DNA from: RHLJ01 sp965247355 | GTDB lineage: Bacteria; Bacteroidota; Rhodothermia; Balneolales; Balneolaceae | Assembly: GCA_965247355.1 (NCBI GenBank) | Contig: OZ252011.1 | Coordinates: 2,852,001-2,916,000 of the forward strand | Direction: 5' to 3' | Length of the DNA stretch: 64,000 nt | Shown: positions 17,463 through 26,495 of the stretch, piece after piece | Layout of the letters: every line of letters starts with the position of its first letter | Position numbering within the stretch: the stretch's first letter is position 1 | Notes under the pieces: generated by a model | Seen by the model: the letters and a program-made list of their open reading frames with translations, nothing else | Database searches by the model: none | What the model was told of the DNA's origin: nothing | Translations under genes and position numbers: made by a program

Positions 17463-17834
17463 ATGAACAATTTCCAGAATATTTCCCCTGTACTCCCCGC
17501 CAATGATGTTAAAGCCGAGGTCGAATTCTTCGAGAAACTGGGATTCAAAAACACCTACGATTCCCTTCAATATTCTGATAAACTGGACTATGCAGTGGTT
17601 GCCCGTGACGGACAGTTTCTTCATATCCAGTTTCAATTTGAAGAAGACATGCCTTCTAAAAATGCTGCCCAACAAACTAAGATCTGGGTTAATGATTTAG
17701 ATATTCTTGAAAAAGAATTTTCAGAGAGTGGTTTTGAAATCAAGCGCCGTGATAATACCCCTTGGGGAACTGATGAGTTTGGGTTTTACTCTCCCAATCA
17801 CAATGCTATTATTTTTGTGAAGGATTTGGGGTGA
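17463..17834 (+). CDS. VOC-family (glyoxalase/bleomycin-resistance-like) protein
   Basis: A 123-residue protein with paired beta-alpha-beta-beta-beta modules of the vicinal oxygen chelate superfamily: ISPVLPANDVKAEVEFFEKLGFK, then FLHIQFQFEED, IWVNDLDILEKEFSESGFEIK and EFGFYSPNHNAIIFVKDLG. It resembles bleomycin-resistance-type binding proteins, which bind rather than cleave their ligand. The usual metal ligands are not clear, so no reaction is claimed. It follows the PqqB-like gene by 11 bases. Confidence 0.85.
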   Translation: MNNFQNISPVLPANDVKAEVEFFEKLGFKNTYDSLQYSDKLDYAVVARDGQFLHIQFQFEEDMPSKNAAQQTKIWVNDLDILEKEFSESGFEIKRRDNTPWGTDEFGFYSPNHNAIIFVKDLG

Positions 17835-17857
17835 GTTAATAGTTCTCTTTAAAGGTC

Positions 17858-17928
17858 TTTCTGAGCAAAAGCGAAGAATCTGCACAATAGTTAATTTTGC
17901 AGATCCTTCGGAAGTATCCTCAGGATGA
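17858..17928. repeat. imperfect long hairpin of a dispersed intergenic repeat
   Basis: The left arm (17858-17884, TCTTTCTGAGC...GAAGAATCTGCA) and the right arm (17898-17928, reverse complement TCATCCTGAGGATACTTCCGAAGGATCTGCA) are diverged inverted copies of one sequence around a short A/T-rich loop. The same core forms the hairpin at 16436-16473. It lies in the gap between the VOC gene and the TonB receptor, which holds no gene. Confidence 0.65.
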
Positions 17929-18054
17929 CGTATTTGTCATTCGATCCTCTCCTTCGAAACTACTAGACAAAACCATTCACTCTTCTTATAACACCGCTCA
18001 TCTTATTTCTTGGCCTTCTATCCTGAACTATCTAGAAATCGAACTTATCTGAGA

Positions 18055-18062
18055 TAATTTTG
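18055..18062 (+). promoter_or_regulatory. possible Bacteroidota-type -7 element (TAATTTTG) before the TonB receptor
   Basis: TAATTTTG matches the TAnnTTTG consensus of Bacteroidota sigma factors and lies 28 bases before the receptor ATG. No convincing TTTG -33 box was found at the proper distance, so this is only a candidate. Confidence 0.25.
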
Positions 18063-18089
18063 TAGCGAATCAAAATTAAACTATTCGTT

Positions 18090-20375
18090 ATGAATCGCTC
18101 ACTCACTTTTATTTTCATCTTAGTTTTAGTACCAATACTAACCCTTGCTCAAGACAATCAACGTGAAGGCTCTATCTCGGGTAAAGTGGTAGATGCTCAA
18201 ACTCTGGAACCACTCATTGGAGTAAATGTCCTCATCGAAAAAACGTTAACAGGGACCGCTACCGATACAGAAGGAAACTTTGCAATCCCAAAACTAGATG
18301 CCGGTATTTATACTCTCGTTATTCGATATATCGGTTTCGAAACGCAAAATATTCCGGATATTGTTGTGGGCTCGAACCGGAATCAGTTTCTGGAAATCAA
18401 GCTAAATCCATCCACCATTCAAGGGGATGAAATTACCGTTTCAACTGCCTATTTCTCGGAATCTGCTTCAGATGGAATTGGTCGTGTTTCATTTTCACCA
18501 GAAGAGCTAAGACGTTCTCCAGGTGCAGCTCAGGATTTAGGGCGTGTGCTTAACGCCCTACCGAGTGTGGTTTCTCAAGGTGAAACGAGTCAGGATTTGT
18601 TTGTCCGTGGAGGGAGCCCAAGTGAAAACGGTAATTATATCGACAATATCCCGCTTCCAAATGTCAGGCATTTTCGAGGTCAGGGTGGAGAGTCTGGTGG
18701 ACCGCTGGGAATCGTAAACACCGAACTTGTCTCAGATATTGAGTTTTCCGCAGGAGCTTTCTCTTCAAAATATGGCGATCATCTGTCTTCCGTTTCAGAT
18801 ATTTCTTATCGGGAAGGAAGTTCCGAGCGTTTTCAGGGAGATCTGGGGCTCAATCTTGCCGGTTTTGTAGTAAACCTCGAGGGCCCTGTATCTGATAAAA
18901 CTACCTACTTGCTTTCTGCCCGCCGTAGTTATCTGGATATTATTGCAGATGCGCTTAATACTGGAGGAGCTCCCGCTTTTGCTGATGGTCAGGCTAAAAT
19001 AGTGCATACTATAGATAATAAGAACAAGCTTTCATTCCTGAATATTTATGGAAACAGTTTGTTCGAAGCCGACTTAAATGATGCCAGGGATGAAGGTTTT
19101 CCCGATGCCATAAAGAACGAAAATACTCAAAATACGACCGGACTAAACTGGAGACATTTATGGGGAACCGGTTATACAAATACCTCTATTTCCTATTCAT
19201 TTCGGCAACAGGATCAGCTTTTAACAGATGTAATTTCTGAGGATCCTTCCATCAATTTTGAATCCCATGAAGCAATTGCAGTTCTTCGATCTGTTTCTTT
19301 TTTCCGACTAAACCCGAAAAACTCTGTGGAGTTTGGAGTTGAGTTTCAATCTGAACAAAATGATTACGATTACTTTATAGCCGCAGAAAGGAATTCTGCT
19401 GGAGAACAGCGCCCTGATTTCACAAGAGAAGATGATGTTAATGGTAGTCTGAGTTCACTGTTCGCTTCTTACAATCTCCAGTTAACCGATAAACTTTCTA
19501 CTTCAATTGGACTTAGAGGGACATATAATTCTTACAACGAAGATGTTAATCTTGCTCCGCGTTTTAGCTCAAGATATCAACTTACTCCCCGTATTGGATT
19601 AACAGCTGCAGCCGGAGTGTATTATCAGGCGGTTCCAAGATATCTCATTTCTCAAAATCCGGTGCTTGCGGATTTAAAAAGCACTCAAGCCAATCACTTC
19701 ATCGCGGGAATTGATTATTTACTTACGGAAGACACAAAAGTCACGGTAGAAGTTTATGATAAGGAATATAGAAATGCTCCCATTCTTCCGGCTTCAAATT
19801 CAGTAGGCGACAGAAACTATGTGCTCGATTCTTTTCAGCAATTTTACAGTATTCTTGAAGATGATGGAGAGGCATACGCACGAGGGGTTGAACTTCTGAT
19901 TCAAAAGAAACTGGCGGTAGATTTTTATGGGATGGTTTCTGCTTCATACTTCCGAACACGGCATAAAGACTACACCGGAACCTGGCAGGATCGAAATTTT
20001 GACAATCAATATTTGTTTAGCGTGATTGGAGGCTATCGACCAAATGATCTCTGGGAAGTTAGTATTCGATGGAGTTTGCTTGGAGGTCGCGCCTACACCC
20101 CAATTGATCCGGTTGCCTCAGCCAATGGAAATTCTGAAGTGTTGGATTTCTCACGATTTAACGAAGAACGATATCCTGCCTATCATTCCCTTTATACCCG
20201 CGTTGATCGTCGCTTTTTCATGAAGAAAACAAATCTGGTTGTATTTCTGGAAGTCTGGAATGCCTACAATAATGCCAATGTGGATTTCGATTTCTGGAAT
20301 GTACAAACCCAGCAAATTGATCGGGCTACCCAATTTAGTTTACTCCCGGTAAGTGGTGCAAAGTTTGAATTCTGA
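18090..20375 (+). CDS. TonB-dependent receptor with carboxypeptidase-like regulatory domain
   Basis: A 761-residue outer-membrane receptor. A signal peptide (ending LTLAQ) is followed by a CarboxypepD_reg-like domain at about 27-105 (GSISGKVVDAQTLEPLIGVNVLIE...GTATDTEGNFAIPKL...IRYIGFE). A plug domain follows (SPGAAQDLGRVLNALPSVV...DLFVRGGSPSENGNYIDNIPL), and then a 22-strand-type barrel. The protein ends SLLPVSGAKFEF, with the terminal Phe preferred for barrel assembly. No SusD-like partner is adjacent, so the substrate is unknown. It is 23 bases ahead of a LytS/LytTR pair, which suggests joint regulation or sensing. Confidence 0.93.
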   Translation: MNRSLTFIFILVLVPILTLAQDNQREGSISGKVVDAQTLEPLIGVNVLIEKTLTGTATDTEGNFAIPKLDAGIYTLVIRYIGFETQNIPDIVVGSNRNQFLEIKLNPSTIQGDEITVSTAYFSESASDGIGRVSFSPEELRRSPGAAQDLGRVLNALPSVVSQGETSQDLFVRGGSPSENGNYIDNIPLPNVRHFRGQGGESGGPLGIVNTELVSDIEFSAGAFSSKYGDHLSSVSDISYREGSSERFQGDLGLNLAGFVVNLEGPVSDKTTYLLSARRSYLDIIADALNTGGAPAFADGQAKIVHTIDNKNKLSFLNIYGNSLFEADLNDARDEGFPDAIKNENTQNTTGLNWRHLWGTGYTNTSISYSFRQQDQLLTDVISEDPSINFESHEAIAVLRSVSFFRLNPKNSVEFGVEFQSEQNDYDYFIAAERNSAGEQRPDFTREDDVNGSLSSLFASYNLQLTDKLSTSIGLRGTYNSYNEDVNLAPRFSSRYQLTPRIGLTAAAGVYYQAVPRYLISQNPVLADLKSTQANHFIAGIDYLLTEDTKVTVEVYDKEYRNAPILPASNSVGDRNYVLDSFQQFYSILEDDGEAYARGVELLIQKKLAVDFYGMVSASYFRTRHKDYTGTWQDRNFDNQYLFSVIGGYRPNDLWEVSIRWSLLGGRAYTPIDPVASANGNSEVLDFSRFNEERYPAYHSLYTRVDRRFFMKKTNLVVFLEVWNAYNNANVDFDFWNVQTQQIDRATQFSLLPVSGAKFEF

Positions 20376-20398
20376 TCCTTTTTTCTGATCATTAATCC

Positions 20399-21535
20399 AT
20401 GGCTCAACTCAACTCAAAGCATTTCGTTGAAATCCCCGACAACTTCGTTAAGATACTGGTTGGGCTATGGATATTATTTACGCTGAGTCTTGGCTTTGCC
20501 AGCACATTAATCTTCAATACTCTTATTGGTTTTAGTCTTGACGGAAAATGGTGGGATGGATTCCTTTATGCGGCTATTTATTCATCTATTTTCCTATTCC
20601 TATTTGGGATAAGCTGGAAACCTTTATTAGTAAGGTTTCCACTTTCAAAACCACGTATTCTAGTTGTTCATGGCTTTGTTCAGATTCTTAACTCAATAGT
20701 TGGCTTCGGATTGGGGTTTCTTCTAACTGAATCGTTGCACAATCTGATCTATTCCGGGATACACATCGACAATGAAAAAACAACTATGAGCGTGTTTATT
20801 ATTGCGCTTCTTTGTTTGATTGGAATTCTCGCAACTAATGGATTCTTTTATGCCACTGCATATATGCGCCGGTCTTTTGATGCCGAAAAACGCCGTGTTG
20901 ATTCTGAACTCAGCGCACTTAGAGCTCAGATAAATCCTCACTTTTTATTCAATTCTTTAAACTCAATTGCTGCATTGATTAGAATTTCTCCTTCTGAAGC
21001 GGAAGCCGTTACCGAAGATCTTGCTGATGTTTTTCGCTATACCCTTCGTGCCAGTGAAACCCCTCTGGTTTGTTTAAAGGATGAGATTGAAATCATAAAT
21101 CTATATCTCAATATTGAACAAGCCCGCTTTAAAGAACGGCTAACCGTTAATATTGATGTTCCTGATGATCTTCTTAATGTGAGTGTTCCGGTGCTCACGT
21201 TACAACCTCTTGTTGAAAATGCAGTCAAACATGGAGTAAGTAAAAAAGAGGGTAACCATACCGTAAGTGTTTCTGTGACATCTAATTATGAATTGCTGGA
21301 ACTTTCTATCTCTGACACCGGTCCGGGTTTTCCACATAATAATTTTGAAAAGCTTCTTGAAAAAGGAACCGGACTTTCCAATGTATTTCAGCGCTTAAAA
21401 CTACATTTTGGCGATCAGGTAGACGGCGCTATTTCTGAAGATGGATTAATGCTTCGTTTCCCAATTTCTTACTTAGAACAGCATGCTCATTTCAACCCTC
21501 AAGAAAAGCCAAGCTATGAAAGCATTTCTGGTTGA
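20399..21535 (+). CDS. LytS/YpdA-type sensor histidine kinase
   Basis: A 378-residue membrane kinase with four hydrophobic helices in the first 160 residues (for example ILVGLWILFTLSLGFASTLIF and TTMSVFIIALLCLIGILATNGFF). A short coiled coil leads to QINPHFLFNSLNSI with the phosphoacceptor His181, then the ATPase N box LVENAVKHGVSKKEG and the G boxes ISDTGPGF and GTGLSNVFQRLKLHF. The end overlaps the LytTR regulator by 20 bases. Compared with the kinase at 7678 it has the same plan but different membrane helices, so the two probably sense different inputs. Its position behind the TonB receptor is unusual. Confidence 0.92.
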   Translation: MAQLNSKHFVEIPDNFVKILVGLWILFTLSLGFASTLIFNTLIGFSLDGKWWDGFLYAAIYSSIFLFLFGISWKPLLVRFPLSKPRILVVHGFVQILNSIVGFGLGFLLTESLHNLIYSGIHIDNEKTTMSVFIIALLCLIGILATNGFFYATAYMRRSFDAEKRRVDSELSALRAQINPHFLFNSLNSIAALIRISPSEAEAVTEDLADVFRYTLRASETPLVCLKDEIEIINLYLNIEQARFKERLTVNIDVPDDLLNVSVPVLTLQPLVENAVKHGVSKKEGNHTVSVSVTSNYELLELSISDTGPGFPHNNFEKLLEKGTGLSNVFQRLKLHFGDQVDGAISEDGLMLRFPISYLEQHAHFNPQEKPSYESISG

Positions 21536-22259
21536 TGATGAACCCCTGGCAAGGGAAAGACTTCGTTCCTTACTATCTCATTCCGATTATGAAATAGAAA
21601 TTCTGGGAGAATCGGGACAAGCTTCTGAAGCAGTCGAGCAGATCAATCAGCTAAAACCAGATGTGCTATTTCTTGATATTCAAATGCCCGGTCTGGACGG
21701 TTTTGATGTAGTTTCATTACTCCAGAAACCACTTCCTTATATCGTTTTTGTTACGGCCTATGATCAATATGCAATTAAAGCTTTTGAGGTTCATGCTCTG
21801 GATTATCTGACTAAACCGGTTCGATTGGAACGATTAAAAGAATGTATATCCCGACTTAAGAATTTTTCTGCATTGAAAACCAAACAAAATGAGTCTCTTA
21901 AAAGAGTATTAGACGAACAAAAGGAAAAACCTCTTCATGTACTTACCGCCAAAAAAGGTCGGGGCATCCATATTCTGGATATTAATGATGTATTCTATGT
22001 TGAAGCTGATGATAAACTATTGTTCGCTCATACTTCAGATACAAAATTCCGTGTCGAAGGAACCCTCGATTTTCTTGAAAAAAGGCTTTCTGATGGTCGA
22101 TTTATTCGCTCCCACCGTTCCTATCTGGTTAATGTTAAATACATTTCAGAACTCATTCCCTGGTTTTCAGGGTCTTATGAAATTAAACTCAAAAATGGAG
22201 TACAAATTAGTGTCTCCAGACGTAGAGTTAAGGACTTAAAAGCTCAACTAGGACTATAA
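21516..22259 (+). CDS. LytTR-family response regulator
   Basis: A 247-residue regulator starting with MKAFLVDDEPLARERL. The open frame extends to 21483, but ATG 21516 gives the normal receiver N-terminus. Phosphoacceptor Asp54 lies in FLDIQMPGLDG, the Thr in FVTAYDQYA and the Lys in YLTKPVR. The C-terminal LytTR domain has VLTAKKGRGIHIL...VFYVEADDKLLFAHT...FIRSHRSYLVNVKYI. It overlaps the kinase by 20 bases, a strong sign of a two-component pair. Its targets could include the receptor upstream or the hydrolase downstream; this is inferred from position. Confidence 0.93.
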   Translation: MKAFLVDDEPLARERLRSLLSHSDYEIEILGESGQASEAVEQINQLKPDVLFLDIQMPGLDGFDVVSLLQKPLPYIVFVTAYDQYAIKAFEVHALDYLTKPVRLERLKECISRLKNFSALKTKQNESLKRVLDEQKEKPLHVLTAKKGRGIHILDINDVFYVEADDKLLFAHTSDTKFRVEGTLDFLEKRLSDGRFIRSHRSYLVNVKYISELIPWFSGSYEIKLKNGVQISVSRRRVKDLKAQLGL

Positions 22260-22314
22260 TTCCATTAGAATAATATTTTGTAGATTCAATCTGAATCTCA
22301 ACAAATCATTAAGA

Positions 22315-23523
22315 ATGCGTACGCTCTTCCTTTTTATTCTTTCTCTGCTTTTTAGTTCTTCTTCTTTTGCACAAACTTACTTTCCCGGTACATGGGGAAA
22401 CTGGGAGACTAAAACCCCTCAGGAATTCGGTCTTAATCCGGACTCCATTAAGGCCGCTATTGAATATGCACAATCAATGGAAAGTACGAACCCCCGAAGT
22501 ATGGAAATGAATCACTATCAGACGTTTGGTCGTGAACCTTTTGGGGATGGTGTTGGTCCTTTTAAAGATCGAGGAGAGCAAACCGGAATCATCATAAAAG
22601 ACGGATATATCGTGGCTGAATGGGGAGAGCCATTCCGTGTGGATATGACTCATAGTGTAACTAAGACATTTCTGAGTACTACGGTTGGAATTGCCTATGA
22701 TATGGGACTAATCCGGGATGTACATGACAAAGTAGACCAATATATGGCTCCAATTCTGATGATGGAGTTTGATGATAACCTTCCAAAATCTGATGATATT
22801 GGGAAACCGAAAGTGCTGGAGCCTTTCAAAGGAGAGCATAATTCAAAAATTACCTGGGATCATCTACTTCGACAGACCTCAGACTGGGAGGGCACATTGT
22901 TTGGAAAACCGGATTGGGCAGACCGTCCAAGTGGTCCCCGTGAGCAGTGGATTACAAGAGATCGGTTTGAGCCTGGTTCTGAATGGGAGTACAACGATGT
23001 CCGGGTAAACCTGCTTGCGTTAGCTGCAATGAATGTACTTAGAGAACCTCTTCCAAAAGTACTTCGTGAGCATATGATGGATAACATCGGGGCTTCCCCA
23101 ACCTGGCGTTGGCAAGGCTACGAAACCAGTTGGGTTGTAATCGATGGTCAATTGATGCAAAGTGTGAGTGGTGGCGGACACTGGGGTGGTGGTATGTTTA
23201 TCTCAGCCAGAGATCAAGCAAGGCTTGGTTATTTACTCCTAAATGATGGCAACTGGAGTGGTCAACAAATTATCTCAAAAGAATGGTTGAATATGGCTCG
23301 AACTCCTACCCAAGCAAATCCCGGTTATGGCTATATGAATTTCTTTTTAAATGGAGACAAAGAAGGGTTGCCTAACGCACCTGAGTCTTCTGTAAGGCAT
23401 CTTGGCGCCGGAACTAATATGGTATATGTAGATCAGGAAAATGGATTGGTTATTGTTGCCCGCTGGATTCAGAATTCAGCTATGGATGGAATTGTTCGAA
23501 GAGTTATTGGAGCTATTGAGTAA
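22315..23523 (+). CDS. exported serine hydrolase, class C beta-lactamase-like
   Basis: A 402-residue exported protein (signal peptide ending SSSFAQ). The serine beta-lactamase/PBP-like fold shows the SxxK motif as S114-V-T-K117 in THSVTKTFLST, a YxN-like Tyr-Asn-Asp in SEWEYNDVRVNLLAL, and the HxG-type segment GGGHWGGGMFISARDQARLGYLL. Such proteins act as esterases, D-amino peptidases or peptidoglycan-related hydrolases more often than as true beta-lactamases. It starts 55 bases after the LytTR gene and may belong to that transcript. Two further SxxK hydrolases are at 29286 and 59859. Confidence 0.88.
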   Translation: MRTLFLFILSLLFSSSSFAQTYFPGTWGNWETKTPQEFGLNPDSIKAAIEYAQSMESTNPRSMEMNHYQTFGREPFGDGVGPFKDRGEQTGIIIKDGYIVAEWGEPFRVDMTHSVTKTFLSTTVGIAYDMGLIRDVHDKVDQYMAPILMMEFDDNLPKSDDIGKPKVLEPFKGEHNSKITWDHLLRQTSDWEGTLFGKPDWADRPSGPREQWITRDRFEPGSEWEYNDVRVNLLALAAMNVLREPLPKVLREHMMDNIGASPTWRWQGYETSWVVIDGQLMQSVSGGGHWGGGMFISARDQARLGYLLLNDGNWSGQQIISKEWLNMARTPTQANPGYGYMNFFLNGDKEGLPNAPESSVRHLGAGTNMVYVDQENGLVIVARWIQNSAMDGIVRRVIGAIE

Positions 23524-23528
23524 TTGAT

Positions 23529-24185
23529 ATGAAAGGTAAAACAGGCATCGTTGTTGGAGCAACAGGACTTGTGGGATCACATATTCTTGAGCTTTTACTT
23601 TCTGATGATCGATATAGTAAAGTGCTTGTCTTTCACAGAAGATCCACTGGTTTATCACACCCCAAACTCACCGAACATATCATTACTTTTGACTCTATTG
23701 AAGACTGGAAAGATTTATTGATTGGCGATGAGTTGTATTCTGCCTTAGGTACTACCATCAAACAGGCCGGGTCTAAAGAAGCCCAGTGGACTATTGATTA
23801 TGACTATCAATTTGAAGTTGCTAAAGCAGGAGCTCAAAATGGAATAATTTCATATGCATTAGTATCTTCAATTGGCGCAACCAACGAGACCAATAACTTT
23901 TATTTAAAAATGAAAGGTCAGCTTGATGATGAAGTTCAGAGGTTGGGTTTTAAAGATACTTTAATTGTGCGCCCATCTTTTTTGAAAGGAGAGCGAAAAG
24001 AATCCAGGTTTTGGGAACGTGTTGGAATTATCGCTGCTGAACTGTTTACAAAAATACCCCGCTTAAAAAAGTACAAACCAATCCACGCCAAACAAGTTGC
24101 CCAAGCCATGATTAACGGACTAAATGACCCTAATTCAAAAACAATATATGAAGGTGGAGAAGTTTTTGGGTTGGTAGAGAGTTAA
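23529..24185 (+). CDS. NAD(P)-binding oxidoreductase-like protein (atypical SDR, HTATIP2-like)
   Basis: A 218-residue Rossmann-fold protein starting with the dinucleotide motif GIVVGATGLVGSHILELLL. The spacing VLVFHRRSTG fits an NADP-type binding loop, and CALG-like residues (YSALGTTIKQAGSKEAQWTIDYDY) and YALVSSIGATNETNNFYLKMKG, with Tyr and Lys in place of the standard YxxxK, match the atypical SDR group of TIP30/HTATIP2-like proteins. The reaction is unknown. It starts only 5 bases after the serine hydrolase stop. It converges with the lipoprotein gene at 24190. Confidence 0.82.
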   Translation: MKGKTGIVVGATGLVGSHILELLLSDDRYSKVLVFHRRSTGLSHPKLTEHIITFDSIEDWKDLLIGDELYSALGTTIKQAGSKEAQWTIDYDYQFEVAKAGAQNGIISYALVSSIGATNETNNFYLKMKGQLDDEVQRLGFKDTLIVRPSFLKGERKESRFWERVGIIAAELFTKIPRLKKYKPIHAKQVAQAMINGLNDPNSKTIYEGGEVFGLVES

Positions 24186-24189
24186 CAAG

Positions 24190-24735
24190 CTATCTAAGAT
24201 TCATAGAGGCAGCGTTGAATTTTCCGCTTATTTTTGAATACTGACGAACATACTCGCTCGAATTAACCTGAGCCTTATAAAAAATTACTGCCTCAAAAAC
24301 CCCATCAATCCCATTTACAGATTCGGACCTTGTGATGTTAAGAGTGCCTGATTCTGTATAATACTGTTCGCCAAGCCCGGCGGTTGGACTTAAATAAAAC
24401 CCAGAAAAACCAGTCGCATAAACTTGTGTTGTATCCTCAATGTTATTGAAACTGTATTCTCCTGTACCAGGTACATCTAAAGACTTAATACTAAAAATAA
24501 CTTCTGTAGAAGTAGTATCAGTGTTGTAAGAATACAGTATAAAATGGAATGTGCTGTCTGATGATTCAAGTGAAAATTGTGCTAAGCCTTCCAACTCTTC
24601 ATAAAGACCGGTGTTTGTGCTTGCCCCAACTAATCCATTAAATTCTCCAAGCTTCAGATCTTCAGATTCCGTTTCACTATTTGATACAGAACATGCAGTA
24701 AAAAAGATGAGTACTAAAAACAGATATTTCTTCAT
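24190..24735 (-). CDS. small lipoprotein of unknown function
   Basis: A 181-residue lipoprotein with the lipobox FTAC (Cys15) after a short hydrophobic signal. The mature part is rich in Ser, Thr and beta-strand patterns (for example GTGEYSFNNIEDTTQVYATGF and GTLNITRSESVNGIDGVFEAVI), suggesting a small beta-sandwich. No family was recognised, and it has no neighbours on its strand close enough to call an operon except the DUF4405 gene 60 bases upstream. Confidence 0.7.
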   Translation of the reverse strand: MKKYLFLVLIFFTACSVSNSETESEDLKLGEFNGLVGASTNTGLYEELEGLAQFSLESSDSTFHFILYSYNTDTTSTEVIFSIKSLDVPGTGEYSFNNIEDTTQVYATGFSGFYLSPTAGLGEQYYTESGTLNITRSESVNGIDGVFEAVIFYKAQVNSSEYVRQYSKISGKFNAASMNLR

Positions 24736-24795
24736 TCCTCTCCTTGTCGATTATTCATAACTAACTTTGAAATTCTATGAAGAAAAGTCAACTGC

Positions 24796-25149
24796 TTAAT
24801 TAATAGGGCTTAAGAACAGACCAAGTCCCAGCAATAAAAGTGCATAAAGTGAAAACGAAAAGATGAGGAGCATATGACGTTGCTTCTCTCCGTATTTGGG
24901 TGAAATAGCAGATTTAATCCAGGGAATATGAAGCACCATGTGCACTATAATTCCTGCCGTAAAAATAATAGCAACCCAGAAGTGAACTTCACTCCATTGA
25001 TGCCGGTCCAAGCCCATTACCGATGCTCTATGACTTCCATGTGGTAACCTCAGATGTAGTAAAAAGCCCGTCAACAAAAGAACGGCCATACAAATAAACG
25101 AGACAAAATCTATTACAAGGTTCTGAGTGTGTTTTCGAGTAAACGGCAT
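24796..25149 (-). CDS. DUF4405-like membrane cytochrome b-type protein
   Basis: A 117-residue protein with three membrane helices: LVIDFVSFICMAVLLLTGFLLH, VHFWVAIIFTAGIIVHMVLH and MLLIFSFSLYALLLLGLGLFL. His residues at the ends of the helices (GFLLHLRLPHG, SEVHFWV, IVHMVLHIPW) are placed as heme ligands in DUF4405/cytochrome b561-like proteins, so electron transfer is likely but not shown. ATG at 25149 is chosen because AGGAGG lies five bases upstream; a TTG further upstream (25170) is less likely. Confidence 0.8.
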   Translation of the reverse strand: MPFTRKHTQNLVIDFVSFICMAVLLLTGFLLHLRLPHGSHRASVMGLDRHQWSEVHFWVAIIFTAGIIVHMVLHIPWIKSAISPKYGEKQRHMLLIFSFSLYALLLLGLGLFLSPIN

Positions 25150-25154
25150 AACTC

Positions 25155-25160
25155 CCTCCT
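25155..25160 (-). promoter_or_regulatory. strong ribosome binding site deciding the DUF4405 start
   Basis: AGGAGG on the minus strand, five bases before the ATG at 25149. It is one of the few full-consensus sites in the window and rules against the longer TTG start at 25170. Confidence 0.7.
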
Positions 25161-25247
25161 GTTTTTCCAAAATTATGGTACTCTCTTTCTGTGAATTCTT
25201 TATGAAGGTATCCCGTTATTAAATAATAATGTTTTTTATTATCCGGG

Positions 25248-26495
25248 ATGGAATTCAGAATAGCTTTGGGATGGCGGATTGTGATGTATATTGCAGCACC
25301 TTTATTTGGTGCTCTTGGTATTTGGGTTCTGACTAATCTAAAAGGACCTTTAACCGAACAAATTTTCTGGACAAATTTTTTCCTTTTTTTTCTCTCCCTT
25401 GCACTAACAACAGGATCAGTTTACTCTTTTTTTAGAATTCACAGAGAAAAAATCATCTCTAAAAATGGGAAATTTGTTCACCATTTAGCTTTTACTGTAA
25501 AAGAACTCCGTTATGATCAAGTAAAAGGCTTTCGAACAGATGGATATTACATTCACATACTCCCAAAGGATTATGAAACAAAACCTCTAAAAATTAGCAC
25601 CTATATAAAGGATAAAAGTATTTTTATAAGCCACCTTTACAAATACTTTGAAAATCTGGATACAAAAAAATCAATAGATGAGCTTGAAGAGATTTTATCA
25701 AATAAAAAGTATGGAATTAATGAGGTTGAAAGAGAAAAACGACTCAAATTTGCCAATAAAACTGCCAAAGTGTTTAATGTTATTTCATTTGTACTTGCTA
25801 CTTGGCTTTTAGCTTATCCTCACCCATATGACCTCGCAGTTCTCTTAAATATTTTAGTTCCAATAGTTGGATTATTTCTTTTCTATTCGTTCAAAGGACT
25901 AATTAAACTTAATCCTCCAAAGGAAAGTGTCTTTCCAAATATAGCTGGTCCTTTGATTCTTCCAGGAATGGTACTTGGATTGCGTTGTATCTTTGATTTT
26001 AAAGTTCTGAGCTACAACAATTTCTGGTTGCCGGCTTTTATTTTGTCTTTAATATTTTTTGGATTGTTTTTTATACGCTCAGAAGAACTAAAAAAAACTG
26101 ACAATGTCTCATTATTTGGAACTGTTAGTCTTTTTCTTCTTTTCTCTGTTTATACATCAACTTCTCTACTAATAATAAATACGCTTTTTGATTTTGATCA
26201 ACCCTCTGTTCATCAAGCTTTGGTAATTGAGAAAAATAAACCTTCAGATGGGAATGACTATAGACTGGTTCTAAAAGAAGGTTGGGAACCCAGAATAACT
26301 TCCGAAGAAAAAACTATCGTTACTGAGGAGTTCTTTAATAAGACTAAAGTAGGTGACTCTGTTTATGTAAATGTTTTTGATGGAGTATTTAATATACCTT
26401 GGTATTACGTTAATGAGTACAGACTTACAAAATCAAAGATTGAGTCTATGAATATTATATATGAACCGGACTCTTTACTATTTAAACTGTATTAA
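25248..26495 (+). CDS. polytopic membrane protein of unknown function
   Basis: A 415-residue protein with about eight membrane segments: two at the N-terminus (MYIAAPLFGALGIWVL and FFLFFLSLALTTGSVYSFF), a cytoplasmic-looking stretch with basic residues at about 60-165, then six helices up to residue 330. The last 90 residues are soluble (ALVIEKNKPSDGNDYRLVLKEGWEP...VGDSVYVNVFDG). The DNA looks more A/T-rich than its neighbours. I do not recognise the family. It overlaps the aldose epimerase-like gene by one base, so the two are likely co-translated. Confidence 0.7.
   Translation: MEFRIALGWRIVMYIAAPLFGALGIWVLTNLKGPLTEQIFWTNFFLFFLSLALTTGSVYSFFRIHREKIISKNGKFVHHLAFTVKELRYDQVKGFRTDGYYIHILPKDYETKPLKISTYIKDKSIFISHLYKYFENLDTKKSIDELEEILSNKKYGINEVEREKRLKFANKTAKVFNVISFVLATWLLAYPHPYDLAVLLNILVPIVGLFLFYSFKGLIKLNPPKESVFPNIAGPLILPGMVLGLRCIFDFKVLSYNNFWLPAFILSLIFFGLFFIRSEELKKTDNVSLFGTVSLFLLFSVYTSTSLLIINTLFDFDQPSVHQALVIEKNKPSDGNDYRLVLKEGWEPRITSEEKTIVTEEFFNKTKVGDSVYVNVFDGVFNIPWYYVNEYRLTKSKIESMNIIYEPDSLLFKLY

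Noticed and set aside
22315..23523. True beta-lactamase
   Set aside because: The SxxK fold is shared with many esterases and peptidases, and no resistance-specific feature is visible.
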